From Paenibacillus silviterrae (GTDB lineage Bacteria; Bacillota; Bacilli; Paenibacillales; NBRC-103111), in contig NZ_JASKUT010000001.1 in assembly GCF_030167925.1 (NCBI RefSeq), forward strand, positions 1,364,001-1,428,000: 64,000 nt of DNA, written 5' to 3'. A program made the translations under genes and the position numbers. This document shows positions 47,016 to 56,120 of the stretch, in pieces (within the stretch, counting starts at the first letter, position 1; the number at the start of each line of letters is the position of its first letter). Under the pieces are notes generated by a model, which was not told the origin of the DNA, ran no database searches, and worked only from the letters and a program-made list of their open reading frames with translations.

Positions 47016-47044
47016 TTGATAATTCAACTGAATTGAACTATATT
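47016..47044 (+). promoter_or_regulatory. Promoter of XRE-cupin regulator
   Basis: TTGATA (47016-47021), a 17-bp spacer and TATATT (47039-47044) form a strong promoter 36 bp upstream of the regulator start. The second operator copy fills the spacer. Confidence 0.7.
47023..47037. promoter_or_regulatory. Operator candidate, copy 2 (TTCAAC-N3-ATTGAA)
   Basis: TTCAACTGAATTGAA differs from a perfect dyad by one base. It occupies the space between -35 and -10 of the regulator's own promoter, as expected for autorepression. Confidence 0.62.
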
Positions 47045-47079
47045 AAATTGTGATACTTATTTTCTTGAGAGGGGACCTT

Positions 47080-47649
47080 ATGGATCTAGGTAAACGTATT
47101 CGATTAATCCGTAAAGAACAGAAGCGAAGCCAGGACGAGATCGCACAGGTTTGCGGCTTTAGTAAGAGCCTCCTTTCGAAGATTGAAAGCGGGAGCACCA
47201 TGCCCGCGGTTTCTACCTTGATGAAAATCGCCAATGCACTTGGCGTCAAAGTATCGGACCTGCTCGAGGTACAGCCCGGTCATGAAACGGTGATGGTCAG
47301 CAGCAGCCAGCGTGAGAATCCCGCCAACTGGATCACGACCAGCAAGGGCTATTCCTTCTTCGCCTTTGCTTCCGGCATTCATAACAAAATACTGCAGCCG
47401 TATTATTTTGTTGCCCGCAAGGGCCAGATCAACAACCAAGTTTTCTCGCATGAAGGTGAGGAGTTTATTTATGTCCTATCGGGTTCCATGAGATACAGAG
47501 TGGGCAGCTCCGAATACGAGCTGCATGCCGGCGACAGCCTGCATTTCAACTCGATGGAGGAGCATACAGTGATCCCCCTTTCCGATGAGGTTACTTACTT
47601 GGCCGTATTTACAGAGCAGCAATCGAAATCCGGTACCGACAAAAAGTAG
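47080..47649 (+). CDS. XRE-family regulator with C-terminal cupin domain
   Basis: A 189-residue protein: lambda-repressor-like helix-turn-helix at about residues 4-60 (IRKEQKRSQDEIAQVCGFSK, then SLLSKIESG) followed by a cupin sensor (HEGEEFIYVLSGSMRYRVG and LHAGDSLHFNSMEEH). ATG 47080 is chosen because GAGAGGGG lies upstream and the helix-turn-helix starts right after it. It is divergent from the 11-gene operon and is the likely repressor of both promoters. Regulators of this build often sense small sugars or acids. Confidence 0.93.
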   Translation: MDLGKRIRLIRKEQKRSQDEIAQVCGFSKSLLSKIESGSTMPAVSTLMKIANALGVKVSDLLEVQPGHETVMVSSSQRENPANWITTSKGYSFFAFASGIHNKILQPYYFVARKGQINNQVFSHEGEEFIYVLSGSMRYRVGSSEYELHAGDSLHFNSMEEHTVIPLSDEVTYLAVFTEQQSKSGTDKK

Positions 47650-47741
47650 GCCGGCATCGGCGTCGTCCCTATTATCGTTGTAGCATCATCCCTGAAAATA
47701 GGAGTATGGATATAGCAATCATTGCTTTTAGACACCAAGAA

Positions 47742-47768
47742 AAGCTCATCAGCGTATCCGATGAGCTT
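47742..47768. terminator. Bidirectional terminator between XRE and enolase-superfamily genes
   Basis: AAGCTCATC and GATGAGCTT form a nine-pair stem with a nine-base loop. T-rich tracts flank both sides (CTTCTTTCT on the plus, CTTTTCTTGG on the minus strand). It ends the region E operon and probably the XRE transcript. Confidence 0.7.
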
Positions 47769-47823
47769 CTTTCTCTATGGCAATTACCATTTTCGTCTTA
47801 TGACCATTTGTCATATAGCTTTT

Positions 47824-48945
47824 CTAAATTTCTGCGACGCTTCCATCGAGGCTATAACATGGGATATACTGCTTAGATGTGTATGGATATTTTTCAAACG
47901 CCTCTTCATTTAGTTCGATCCCTAGGCCAGGGCCTTTCGGCAAAGAAAAATACCCGTTTTCAGGCTTAAGCGAAATATTGTAGATGTCCGGTCGTGCATA
48001 AACGGAATGGGCTGCAAACTCCAGGATAGCGAAGTTTTGAATGGCAGCGCTAACGTGCAGACTTGCTGCCGTTGCAACCGGCCCATTCGGGTTGTGGGGT
48101 GCAAACTTGATATGATAGGGTTCCACCATGGAAGCGATTTTACGAATCTCCGTAATGCCCCCGCAGTGGCAAATGTCGGGCTGTACGAAATCGAACAGCT
48201 GGTTTTCGACGACCTCTCGGTACTCAAATCGGCTAAAAAGTCGTTCGCCGGCTGCTATGGGAACTTTACATGAGTTTTCGCGGATTCTTCTATATGCGGC
48301 GGAGTTTTCAGGGGGAATTGGTTCCTCGAAGAAGTAGATGTTGTGTTTGGCCGCTACCTCGATTTGCTTGATTGCTTCAGTCGGTACCCCCTGGCCATGA
48401 TTGTCAATACAGAGGACTTTATCTTTGCCTATCGCACTACGGATAGCTGCCAGATTCTCATCCAGAAATTCGATACTGGATTCCGGGTCATAAAGAGCTC
48501 CGGGCTTTCCGCCTCCCGTTTTAATCCCGTCAAAACCCATTTCAATTGCCTTCCGCGCGGATTCCGCATTGCCTGCGTGCGTATAGATGCGGACTTTGTC
48601 ACGTACTGCTCCGCCAAGCAGCATGTATACCGGTACATTATATATCTTGCCGTTTATATCCCACAATGCCTGATCAATCCCGCTAATCGCAGACATATAG
48701 ATAAAACCGCCTTTCCAAAAGCCGTGGCGGTACATCTTCTGCCAGATCTTTTCGATATTGCGGGGATCTTCTCCAATCACACTGCGCTCCGCCAAAACAT
48801 GAATGCTCTGTTCAACCGCTTTCTCCTGTCCTTCAACACTGGCCTCACCCCAGCCGTACACCCCTTCATCCGTCAAAACCTTAACAAATAGCCAATTCTG
48901 TCTGATTGTAGATACTAAATATGTTCTAATTTCATTTATTTTCAT
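47824..48945 (-). CDS. Enolase-superfamily (mandelate racemase/galactonate dehydratase-like) protein
   Basis: A 373-residue sugar-acid dehydratase-like enzyme. Magnesium ligands are D181 (CIDNHG), E207 (FFEEPI) and E234 (AAGERL). H183 in the D-x-H arrangement and H284 in FAPHNPNG are acid/base candidates, as in galactonate- and mannonate-dehydratase groups. GGG-rich sequence upstream provides a ribosome-binding site. As last gene of the region E operon it would dehydrate an aldonic acid to a 2-keto-3-deoxy acid. The exact sugar acid cannot be told. Confidence 0.9.
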   Translation of the reverse strand: MKINEIRTYLVSTIRQNWLFVKVLTDEGVYGWGEASVEGQEKAVEQSIHVLAERSVIGEDPRNIEKIWQKMYRHGFWKGGFIYMSAISGIDQALWDINGKIYNVPVYMLLGGAVRDKVRIYTHAGNAESARKAIEMGFDGIKTGGGKPGALYDPESSIEFLDENLAAIRSAIGKDKVLCIDNHGQGVPTEAIKQIEVAAKHNIYFFEEPIPPENSAAYRRIRENSCKVPIAAGERLFSRFEYREVVENQLFDFVQPDICHCGGITEIRKIASMVEPYHIKFAPHNPNGPVATAASLHVSAAIQNFAILEFAAHSVYARPDIYNISLKPENGYFSLPKGPGLGIELNEEAFEKYPYTSKQYIPCYSLDGSVAEI

Positions 48946-48993
48946 ATTTTGGCCCCCCCGTTTTGATAAAGCTCAGGGTATAATCACCGTTAA

Positions 48994-50544
48994 CTAGTTC
49001 CATAGATGATTCCTCTTGTTTTTCTTGAAATATTGTTTAACAAGGAAAATCATTACATCACTCGGTTGTATCCTGACAAACTCGGATTTATCCTTGAAAA
49101 CCATTCCGTACGGCGCCTCGGGAGTGTAGGGCTCCCACAGCGGCATATCCTCACTTGTGGAATCTTTACCATTCGGATCTCCGGAACGGATGAAGTTTGC
49201 CCAATAGTTGCACATCTGGCGGGCAAGATCATAATGTTTGCCGACAAAAGGCCTCCAGCATTTGGCGAGAGTCTCAAAGAAGAACCAGAGATCCACCGAG
49301 TGGAATGTTCCGGGGTTATCCCATCCCGGTATTTCCGCATCAAAATTGTAATAATACAGCGGGATATTGGCTCCGGTATCCGCATTGGCCTGTGCGGCAA
49401 TCCGGATTGCATATTCGAAGCTGCTCACGGAAGCATTGTTCACTACTTCGTCTATGTTGTCCGATTCTGCATGGCAAAGGGCAAGAAACTCATCGGCATC
49501 ATCTCCAAACATTTCCACAGCTAATTGTCGGAACTCCCCATGTGTCTTGACATTCGGAACACTGAAAAATTCGGAGGAGGTGTGACCCCAAAGCACCGGT
49601 ACCTTCCAGCGCTTGTTTTCAAGGAATAGATCATATGCGATGCCTACGCTGAACACATGATCAATAACAGTTCCCCAGAACCCGAACCCCTTATTGTATT
49701 CCAGCATCTTGTCGCGGAGATATTCCGCATCAAGCTTCCGGGCCTCTGCAAGGGAGGAAACTCCAAGAAACTCAAAGAAATTCACGCCATCTTGTTCGGC
49801 TTCCGCCAGAATGCGCCTCCCCCTCGGCATGCGGCCTCCAGGGTATAGCGGCGTTATGGCACCGCTCTGAATGATTGCCCTCTGGAAGAGGCCTTCGTTC
49901 TGAGGCGAAGTGAGCTGGCTCATGACACTTCCACCGCCGGCAGATTGTCCGCCGATTGTAATGTTGTCGGGATCGCCGCCAAAAGACGCGATATTGCGCT
50001 TGACCCATTGCGTAGCGAACTGCTGATCAAGGTGGCCGAAGTTTGCGGGAGCTTCCGGAGCTTCCGCCGTTATGTCAGGATGGCATAAAAATCCGAACAC
50101 GTTCAGCCGATAGTTAATCGTGACTACCACGATGCCCCTGCGGGCGATACGCTCGCCGTCAAACTCCATCTCAGCCGTGTGACCGACCTGCAGACCGCCG
50201 CCGAAGTACCATACAAAAACCGGCAGCTTCTCGTCGGGACAGTTTGCCGGAGTCCATACATTCAGGTAGAGGCAGTCCTCATCCATGGGGATGTCCGGGT
50301 CCACTGCCCATTCCCTGGTATAGATGTTATTTACGTCGATCTTTTGCCTAACCTGCATCGAAACCGGCGCGAAATCGTATGCTTTCAACATACCATCCCA
50401 ATCTTTTACGGTCTGTGGGGCACGCCAGCGGTTTTCGCCTACGGGCGGTGCGGCAAATGGAATGCCTTTGAAACTTGTTATACGGGGATCGGCCGCCGGA
50501 AGCCCCTGAACTATGCCGTTTTCAACTTTCACTACTCTAAGCAT
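48994..50544 (-). CDS. Type-B carboxylesterase family protein
   Basis: A 516-residue alpha/beta-hydrolase with the nucleophile S201 in GGQSAGGGS (Gln replaces the usual Glu of GESAGG), oxyanion-type stretch VWYFGGGLQVG, EDCLYLNVWTP signature and a candidate catalytic His in GTFHSVDLW. There is no signal peptide, so it acts inside the cell. In this operon it may strip acetyl, feruloyl or other ester groups from imported saccharides. Confidence 0.9.
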   Translation of the reverse strand: MLRVVKVENGIVQGLPAADPRITSFKGIPFAAPPVGENRWRAPQTVKDWDGMLKAYDFAPVSMQVRQKIDVNNIYTREWAVDPDIPMDEDCLYLNVWTPANCPDEKLPVFVWYFGGGLQVGHTAEMEFDGERIARRGIVVVTINYRLNVFGFLCHPDITAEAPEAPANFGHLDQQFATQWVKRNIASFGGDPDNITIGGQSAGGGSVMSQLTSPQNEGLFQRAIIQSGAITPLYPGGRMPRGRRILAEAEQDGVNFFEFLGVSSLAEARKLDAEYLRDKMLEYNKGFGFWGTVIDHVFSVGIAYDLFLENKRWKVPVLWGHTSSEFFSVPNVKTHGEFRQLAVEMFGDDADEFLALCHAESDNIDEVVNNASVSSFEYAIRIAAQANADTGANIPLYYYNFDAEIPGWDNPGTFHSVDLWFFFETLAKCWRPFVGKHYDLARQMCNYWANFIRSGDPNGKDSTSEDMPLWEPYTPEAPYGMVFKDKSEFVRIQPSDVMIFLVKQYFKKNKRNHLWN

Positions 50545-50597
50545 ACTTGATCCTCCCGTTCATTACTTCCTCGCTATAGCATTTGTGGCATCTCTTA

Positions 50598-51530
50598 TTA
50601 GAAGTCCTCCTGCGGATTCCGCCAGGAATACTTCGGTACATAGCCTAGCTTCTCTCTCAGCTTCCGGCACGTAATCAAGCCTTCCGCCCCTTCCAAATTG
50701 ACGGCCATCTCCTTTAGATCCGGCCAGTGGCGTTCGACGACTGTTTTCGTATCCTCCCAGTGCCTGCTGTCCGTATGCAGGTAGAACGCTTCAAACAAAT
50801 CGAGACCCGTCGCCTCCAGCGCCAATGCGAACGCTTGTGCCGCATCGCGAGGATCGATATATTGATGCGTCGTGCCGATCGGCCCGCCCACGTGATTTGG
50901 ACGCGCTTCAGGTGTGATATTGTATTTGTACATGTGACGCTGGAACGGATAATCCACCCCATTAAGGCGGAATGCGACGGTACGAATCCCGTACGCCAAT
51001 CCGAACGCCTTCAAAATTTCCTCGTTGATGAGCTTAGAAAGGCTGTAGGAATCCTCCGGCCGCAGCGGATGTTCTTCATCAATAGGTAAATATTCGACCT
51101 GGAAAGGCTTATTGCTGATTCGGAAGCCGAGTCCCAGCACATAGTAAGAGGAGGCGGCAACTACGGTATTCACATGGAAACGGCGTGCCGCATCCATCAG
51201 ATAATAAGTTCCCATTGTGTTGACACGCATGGTCTCGTCTTCCGGCATCCTCTGGATTCCGGCGCGTCCGGGCTGCAGCGTCGTATCATACGTAATGGCC
51301 CCAAGATGAATAATGGCATCCGCATCGGACAGGTGTATCGCACGCATATTATCCTCGAGCGAGGTTAAATTGCCTTTGACAAACTTAACCTCCTTAGGGA
51401 ACGTCTCGGAATCGGGCGATACCGCATCAAATGCCGTCACTTGATATTGGCGCCCCAGCAAATATTCGATCGTATAGCGAGCCAATTTCCCCGCTCCACC
51501 GGTCACCAACACTTTTCGATTTGTCCCCAT
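50598..51530 (-). CDS. NAD-dependent epimerase/dehydratase-like extended SDR
   Basis: A 310-residue extended SDR. The nucleotide loop reads VTGGAGKLARY (third Gly of GxxGxxG replaced by Ala) and the active-site pair is in EDSYSLSKLINEE. D and H-L-G in IIHLGAITYDT fit the family. It lies between the isomerases and the esterase in the region E operon. It could be a uronate/aldose dehydrogenase or an epimerase; sequence alone does not decide. Confidence 0.88.
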   Translation of the reverse strand: MGTNRKVLVTGGAGKLARYTIEYLLGRQYQVTAFDAVSPDSETFPKEVKFVKGNLTSLEDNMRAIHLSDADAIIHLGAITYDTTLQPGRAGIQRMPEDETMRVNTMGTYYLMDAARRFHVNTVVAASSYYVLGLGFRISNKPFQVEYLPIDEEHPLRPEDSYSLSKLINEEILKAFGLAYGIRTVAFRLNGVDYPFQRHMYKYNITPEARPNHVGGPIGTTHQYIDPRDAAQAFALALEATGLDLFEAFYLHTDSRHWEDTKTVVERHWPDLKEMAVNLEGAEGLITCRKLREKLGYVPKYSWRNPQEDF

Positions 51531-51547
51531 CGTTCCAGCCCCTTTCG

Positions 51548-52429
51548 TTACACTGTTCGAAAGTTGTCGTACCCCAGCTGCTCCAAATACCGCTTGCTGG
51601 TTTGAATCGCTTCAAGCTGCGGCATCATCGGGTTGCCTTTGCGCGTTGCGCTCCATTGATTGCCGTCAAGCTCTACCATCGCATAATGGCTGTACTTGCG
51701 TTCTTCCAAATATTCAAGGATACCCTTAATATCAACAACCCCCATGCCTAGCGGCGTATACCCGAGGAAACCGGTCTTATCAATTTCTCGCCCTTCCGCA
51801 TCACGTTCGACCGGGCCCCCGATATAATCCTTAATGTGAACCATGCGGATCAGCTCATAGTATTCTTTTATAAACTCGAACGGATCCGAGCCCCCCTTGG
51901 AAATTTGACCAAGATCCGGCGCGAAATGGACAACTCTCGAATCAACGGCGTTCATGACCCGGTGAATTTCATCCTCTGTTTCAACAGGTGTTCCAGTATG
52001 AGGGTGGAAGCAGCAAAGCAGCCCTTCATCCGCAATCCGTTTGGCAAGCTCGTTTATGGTCGTTTTCATATTAAGCAAATGCTCTGAGATGGTAAAGCCG
52101 CTGCGCTGCAGCATTGTACCGCCGATGACGATCACAGGACCGTTAAATTTTTGGTAGAGCCGGACCCAATCCATGACCTGTTGAATACCTTCTTCCCGTT
52201 TGCTTGCATCCACGATATCCAAATGGCAATATAAGGACGTCAATTGCAAATCGGCGCGCTCAAATACTTCCAGCAGGCTTCGGCTGCTTCGTTCCCATTC
52301 CTCCAGTACCCAACCGAACGTTTCCGAACCCCAATAGCCGCACGAACCGATGGCTGATGCGGCTTGCTCCACCTCTTTGTTATCCCAGGTAATGGCTGTG
52401 TGCCCGATCCGAATGTTTTGCCTCTTCAT
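51548..52429 (-). CDS. Sugar phosphate isomerase/epimerase-like TIM-barrel protein
   Basis: A 293-residue xylose-isomerase-like barrel of the IolE/IolI type. Metal-site blocks: LLCCFHPHTGTPVET, VHFAPDLGQISKGG, MVHIKDYIGG and HYAMVELDGNQW. The EVEQAASAIGSCGYWGSE start resembles inosose dehydratase-like proteins. The start overlaps the stop of the upstream isomerase gene by four bases, so two isomerases are translated as a pair. Confidence 0.9.
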   Translation of the reverse strand: MKRQNIRIGHTAITWDNKEVEQAASAIGSCGYWGSETFGWVLEEWERSSRSLLEVFERADLQLTSLYCHLDIVDASKREEGIQQVMDWVRLYQKFNGPVIVIGGTMLQRSGFTISEHLLNMKTTINELAKRIADEGLLCCFHPHTGTPVETEDEIHRVMNAVDSRVVHFAPDLGQISKGGSDPFEFIKEYYELIRMVHIKDYIGGPVERDAEGREIDKTGFLGYTPLGMGVVDIKGILEYLEERKYSHYAMVELDGNQWSATRKGNPMMPQLEAIQTSKRYLEQLGYDNFRTV

Positions 52430-53394
52430 AAGATCCCCTCCGCATCCTGTATCTTCTCTTCAATTAAGCCTTGGATATACCGAATACCATGCTCGAAATA
52501 TTCGTACTCCTGGTCCAGTCGATCCCGATTTGGGTCCCATACCATCCATCCCGGCTCGATCAGCAAGTGCAGCCCCTCGGCACGGGGACTATGCCTCGCG
52601 AGAAGATCGATGGCTGAAGATATATCGACATGTCCTTCCCCGAGTCGGCACCCCTGCGCAATCATCGGTATGTAGCCACGCACCGGCATATCGACTACGA
52701 CCATATCCTTCATATGGGTCGTAAACGCATAAGGCGCCAGCGCTTCCATGTCTTCCTGCGGATCGCAAAACACCGTAAATCCATTAGCCGTATCCAGAGC
52801 GGCTCCGACATTCGGCATATTCGCTTTATCGAACAAATAAACCATCTCACGCCCGGTAAAATCGCAATGATTTTCCACGGCCAAGGCTATGCCTGCGTCG
52901 GCGGCGATTCTGCCCGCCTCACGCAGAGAGGGAACTAGGGAATCCAAATGCTCGTGAACGCTCATGCTCTTGTTAAATCGGCTGGTCTTGACATTCAGCC
53001 GGCCGTATCCGGTTCGTACAACCGGCACTTGGAGAAGCGCAGCAGCGTCGATCGCATTCAAGAATCGCGACTTCTCTTCGGCATCCGCATAGGAACCACT
53101 TACCCCGAAGGCGCCAGCGGTCGTAAGCTCCAGTTCCATCCCCAGTGAATCGGCTAGCGCTTTGATTTCAAGCAGCTTTCCGCGGTCGTCCGGTAGATGT
53201 CCGAAACCGATTTGGTGCACCGTACATCCCATTGCGGCCAGCCTGCGCATTTGCCATTCCGTGATGTCTTCCTTGGGCATTTCTTCCGGCGCCGGGTAAA
53301 AACTGCCTTGCACTCCGATTTTCATGGAGCGAATCTTTGCACTCACATTCCGTTCCATTTGCAGCTGATCAGCCGTTTCCTTCGTATCCAACAT
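52426..53394 (-). CDS. Sugar phosphate isomerase/epimerase-like TIM-barrel protein
   Basis: A TIM-barrel isomerase of about 322 residues. Blocks include IALAVENHCDFTGREM, VGAALDTANGFTV, AFTTHMKDMVV and LLIEPGWMV, giving Glu/His, Asp, His and Glu metal ligands. ATG 53394 has AAGGAG seven bases upstream; the frame runs on to 53478 into the solute-binding gene without a supporting site. Coupled to the next isomerase by a four-base overlap. Confidence 0.88.
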   Translation of the reverse strand: MLDTKETADQLQMERNVSAKIRSMKIGVQGSFYPAPEEMPKEDITEWQMRRLAAMGCTVHQIGFGHLPDDRGKLLEIKALADSLGMELELTTAGAFGVSGSYADAEEKSRFLNAIDAAALLQVPVVRTGYGRLNVKTSRFNKSMSVHEHLDSLVPSLREAGRIAADAGIALAVENHCDFTGREMVYLFDKANMPNVGAALDTANGFTVFCDPQEDMEALAPYAFTTHMKDMVVVDMPVRGYIPMIAQGCRLGEGHVDISSAIDLLARHSPRAEGLHLLIEPGWMVWDPNRDRLDQEYEYFEHGIRYIQGLIEEKIQDAEGIL

Positions 53395-53417
53395 GCTCAG
53401 CTCCTTCCCAGAAATAA

Positions 53418-53442
53418 CAGCGGGGACAATGAACCCCCGCTG
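53418..53442 (-). other. Intercistronic stem-loop after solute-binding gene
   Basis: CAGCGGGG and CCCCGCTG form an eight-pair GC-rich stem with a nine-base loop between the solute-binding stop and the first isomerase. A short T-rich stretch (TTATTTCT) follows on the minus strand, so it may be a stabiliser or a partial terminator. Confidence 0.55.
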
Positions 53443-53456
53443 CCGCATTCGATAAT

Positions 53457-55118
53457 TTATTTCTTGGAACCCTTCCATTTCGCGTCATATTCCTTTTGCA
53501 TGATGGAAATGTATTCATCAATACCCATTTGCTTCAACTCTGACTGGAACTTATCCCAATCCTTCTCGATGTTCAGGTTACCTACGATAAAGTCAGCCGT
53601 AGCAGCATCTACCCGTTTCTTAATCTCCGTCTGCAATTCGTTATGTCGTTTGGAAGTATCAGGATTAAAGAAGAACTTCGGCACCGAAACCTTCGGCGCG
53701 TATTTGTCATACATTTTTGCCGCCTTGAAAAGTTCGACCTCCAAATCATAACCGGACTTCAATGCTTCTCTTGCATCGGAACCGAAGGGCGGCCATCCTC
53801 CGTTAGCACCACTCCAGTGCGCATTCTGAGGCTGTCCCCACAAATCTTTGCCGATCAGCCTGAACTGAGCAGGTCCGCCGTTCGCTGCAATCGCATCCTT
53901 AGGCACTTCCCAGTTGACTCCCGGCACGCCGTAGCGGCCTCTCAAATAAGCTTCATGGGAATACATAAAATCAATCAGCTTAATGACTGCCTCAGGATGC
54001 TTGCTCTTGGCAGGAATGACGAACCGGTATCCGCCAACCATGCCATACTCATTGTAATACGACGTTTGAAAACCGTTAGGCCCTTTCAAAGGAGGTACAA
54101 TCTCATAATTGAATTTTGTGGAATCGTTAGCTGCAAAAGCGTGCGGACCGCCATTGCCAACCGCAGCGACGGTATTCCCGTTATTTAACTCTACCAATTG
54201 CCTCAACTGAGGTTCATCATTGGTGAACGAGGACGGGTCAATCAGCCCTTCTTTAGACAGCTTATTCAGGTATCTTAAACCTTCCCGCCATTCAGGTGTC
54301 GTATAAGCGGCAACAACTTTGTCATCTTTCACATAAAGGCCATTGCTGTCATGGTAAGTGAATGCATTCATAATAAATTGATGGACATTAGAAAACCAGC
54401 TCTTCGGTGAACCGGCCAATCCGATTTCATCCTTCTTGCCGTTGCCGTTCGGGTCCATTTCTTTGGCGGCCTTCAAATACTTATAAAGCTCGTCCGTCGT
54501 AGTCGGCACGGACATGTTCAGAGTTTTCAGGAAATTTTTGTTCACCCAAAATCGCATCGCACGGTCGCAATTATAGCAGACCCCTACTTCAGGCACTCCG
54601 TATACATTTCCGTCAGGTGCGGTAGTGGCCTGTTTAATAGAGGGATAGTCGCTATACATTTTTTTCAGGTTCGAACCGTGTTTTTCAATTAAATTATTGA
54701 GATTGAGGAGAAGTCCTTGGGAGCCATATGTTGCCACCATGGAGTTGTCAAGGCTGAAGTTACCCATAACCAGGTCACCTAAATCGCCCCCGGAGGAAAG
54801 CTCCAAATTAAGCTTTGTCTTGGCATCGGCTGCAGGGTAGAGATTCCAATTAATATGGATATTAGTCTGGTCCTCCAGCCAAGTCGTAAACTCATTTTTG
54901 CCATATTCCCATGACACCACGTAGGGACTGGCAGGCACGGTTACGGTAATGTTAATCTTTTCCTTAGAAATCGGTAGTTGGCCAGCCGCAGACAGATTTG
55001 CCGCTTCCTTGGATTCCGTCTTGCCTGGCTGTGCCGCATTATCGGAGCTGCAAGCGGTTAAGAGCATAGAAGCGGATAGCATCGGAACCAAAACTCGGTT
55101 TAACACCCTTTTCCTCAT
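53457..55118 (-). CDS. LplA-type ABC importer solute-binding lipoprotein
   Basis: A lipoprotein of about 553 residues: signal ending MLLTAC, then the LplA-type fold with DPNGNGKKDEIGL and PEWREGLRYLNKLSKEGLID blocks that are nearly the same as in the region B binding protein (15832-17496), so the two are close paralogues. ATG 55118 is preferred to ATG 55124 for spacing from GGGAG. It is the third gene after its permeases. Confidence 0.92.
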   Translation of the reverse strand: MRKRVLNRVLVPMLSASMLLTACSSDNAAQPGKTESKEAANLSAAGQLPISKEKINITVTVPASPYVVSWEYGKNEFTTWLEDQTNIHINWNLYPAADAKTKLNLELSSGGDLGDLVMGNFSLDNSMVATYGSQGLLLNLNNLIEKHGSNLKKMYSDYPSIKQATTAPDGNVYGVPEVGVCYNCDRAMRFWVNKNFLKTLNMSVPTTTDELYKYLKAAKEMDPNGNGKKDEIGLAGSPKSWFSNVHQFIMNAFTYHDSNGLYVKDDKVVAAYTTPEWREGLRYLNKLSKEGLIDPSSFTNDEPQLRQLVELNNGNTVAAVGNGGPHAFAANDSTKFNYEIVPPLKGPNGFQTSYYNEYGMVGGYRFVIPAKSKHPEAVIKLIDFMYSHEAYLRGRYGVPGVNWEVPKDAIAANGGPAQFRLIGKDLWGQPQNAHWSGANGGWPPFGSDAREALKSGYDLEVELFKAAKMYDKYAPKVSVPKFFFNPDTSKRHNELQTEIKKRVDAATADFIVGNLNIEKDWDKFQSELKQMGIDEYISIMQKEYDAKWKGSKK

Positions 55119-55207
55119 ATACATTCTCCCTTCAGTTATCTTGTGCTATATACAATGAAATCGGCCTTATCTATGGCATGCCTCTATAGTACGCCGATTT
55201 ATTGCCG

Positions 55208-56104
55208 TCAACCTTTTATGGAGCCGATCATGACACCTTTGACAAAGTGCTTTTGTACGAACGGATAAACGAGCCATACCGGCAAGCTTGCCACAATGAT
55301 GATGGAATATTTGAGCAAATCGGCCAAACCTTGCTTTCTTGTCATCGTTTCCGTATCCGTAATGCTGCTCGGATCGATCTCGCTCTGAATAAGGATATCT
55401 CTTAGCACGATCTGTAACGGGAACAACTCTTTACTCTTTAGGTAAATGAATGCGTTAAAGTAAGCATTCCAATGCGATACTCCGTAAAACAGGACCAAAA
55501 CTGCAATGATGGCTTTCGAAAGCGGCAGTACGATATTCCATAAAAATCTTATGTGCGAGCAACCATCTATGGCAGCAGCTTCATAGAGCTCTTGGCTGAT
55601 GGTGGATTGGAAAAAAGTCCGCGCGATGATCATATTCCAAACCGCAAGCGCGCCGGGGAGCAGCATCGCCCACCTCGTATCAATCATTCCCAGCGATTTC
55701 ATCAGCAGGTAGTTGGGAATCAACCCTCCGTGAAACAGCATCGTAAACGCGAACAGGTACATGATCAAGTTGCGGCCGACCATCGTTTTACGGGAAAGCG
55801 GGTAGGCGGCCAAGATCGTCAACACTACATTGATTGTGGTACCGACCACCGTGTAAAAGATGGTATTTCCGTAGGCGGGCATAATTCGCGAATCTTTAAA
55901 TACGGCGATATAACCTTCTAAAGAAAAGTCAACCGGCCATAAGAATACTTTGCCGGATATGATGGCAAGCTTGTCGCTAAACGAAGCGCTGAATACATAA
56001 ATCAGCGGGTAAAGTACGATCAGCAGCGCAAATAACAAGATCAAATCATTAATCAAATAAAATATTTTATCCGATTTCGCAAGTCCAACTTTATTGGATC
56101 TCAT
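55208..56104 (-). CDS. LplC-type ABC importer permease
   Basis: A 298-residue permease with an EAA loop (ELYEAAAIDGCSHIRFLW) and C-terminal MIGSIKG. It closely resembles the region B LplC protein in its tail (LADLLKYS and VYPFVQKHFVKG), again pointing to duplicated importers. Translated just after the LplB partner. Confidence 0.93.
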   Translation of the reverse strand: MRSNKVGLAKSDKIFYLINDLILLFALLIVLYPLIYVFSASFSDKLAIISGKVFLWPVDFSLEGYIAVFKDSRIMPAYGNTIFYTVVGTTINVVLTILAAYPLSRKTMVGRNLIMYLFAFTMLFHGGLIPNYLLMKSLGMIDTRWAMLLPGALAVWNMIIARTFFQSTISQELYEAAAIDGCSHIRFLWNIVLPLSKAIIAVLVLFYGVSHWNAYFNAFIYLKSKELFPLQIVLRDILIQSEIDPSSITDTETMTRKQGLADLLKYSIIIVASLPVWLVYPFVQKHFVKGVMIGSIKG

Positions 56105-56120
56105 GCTGCTGCCTCCTTTG

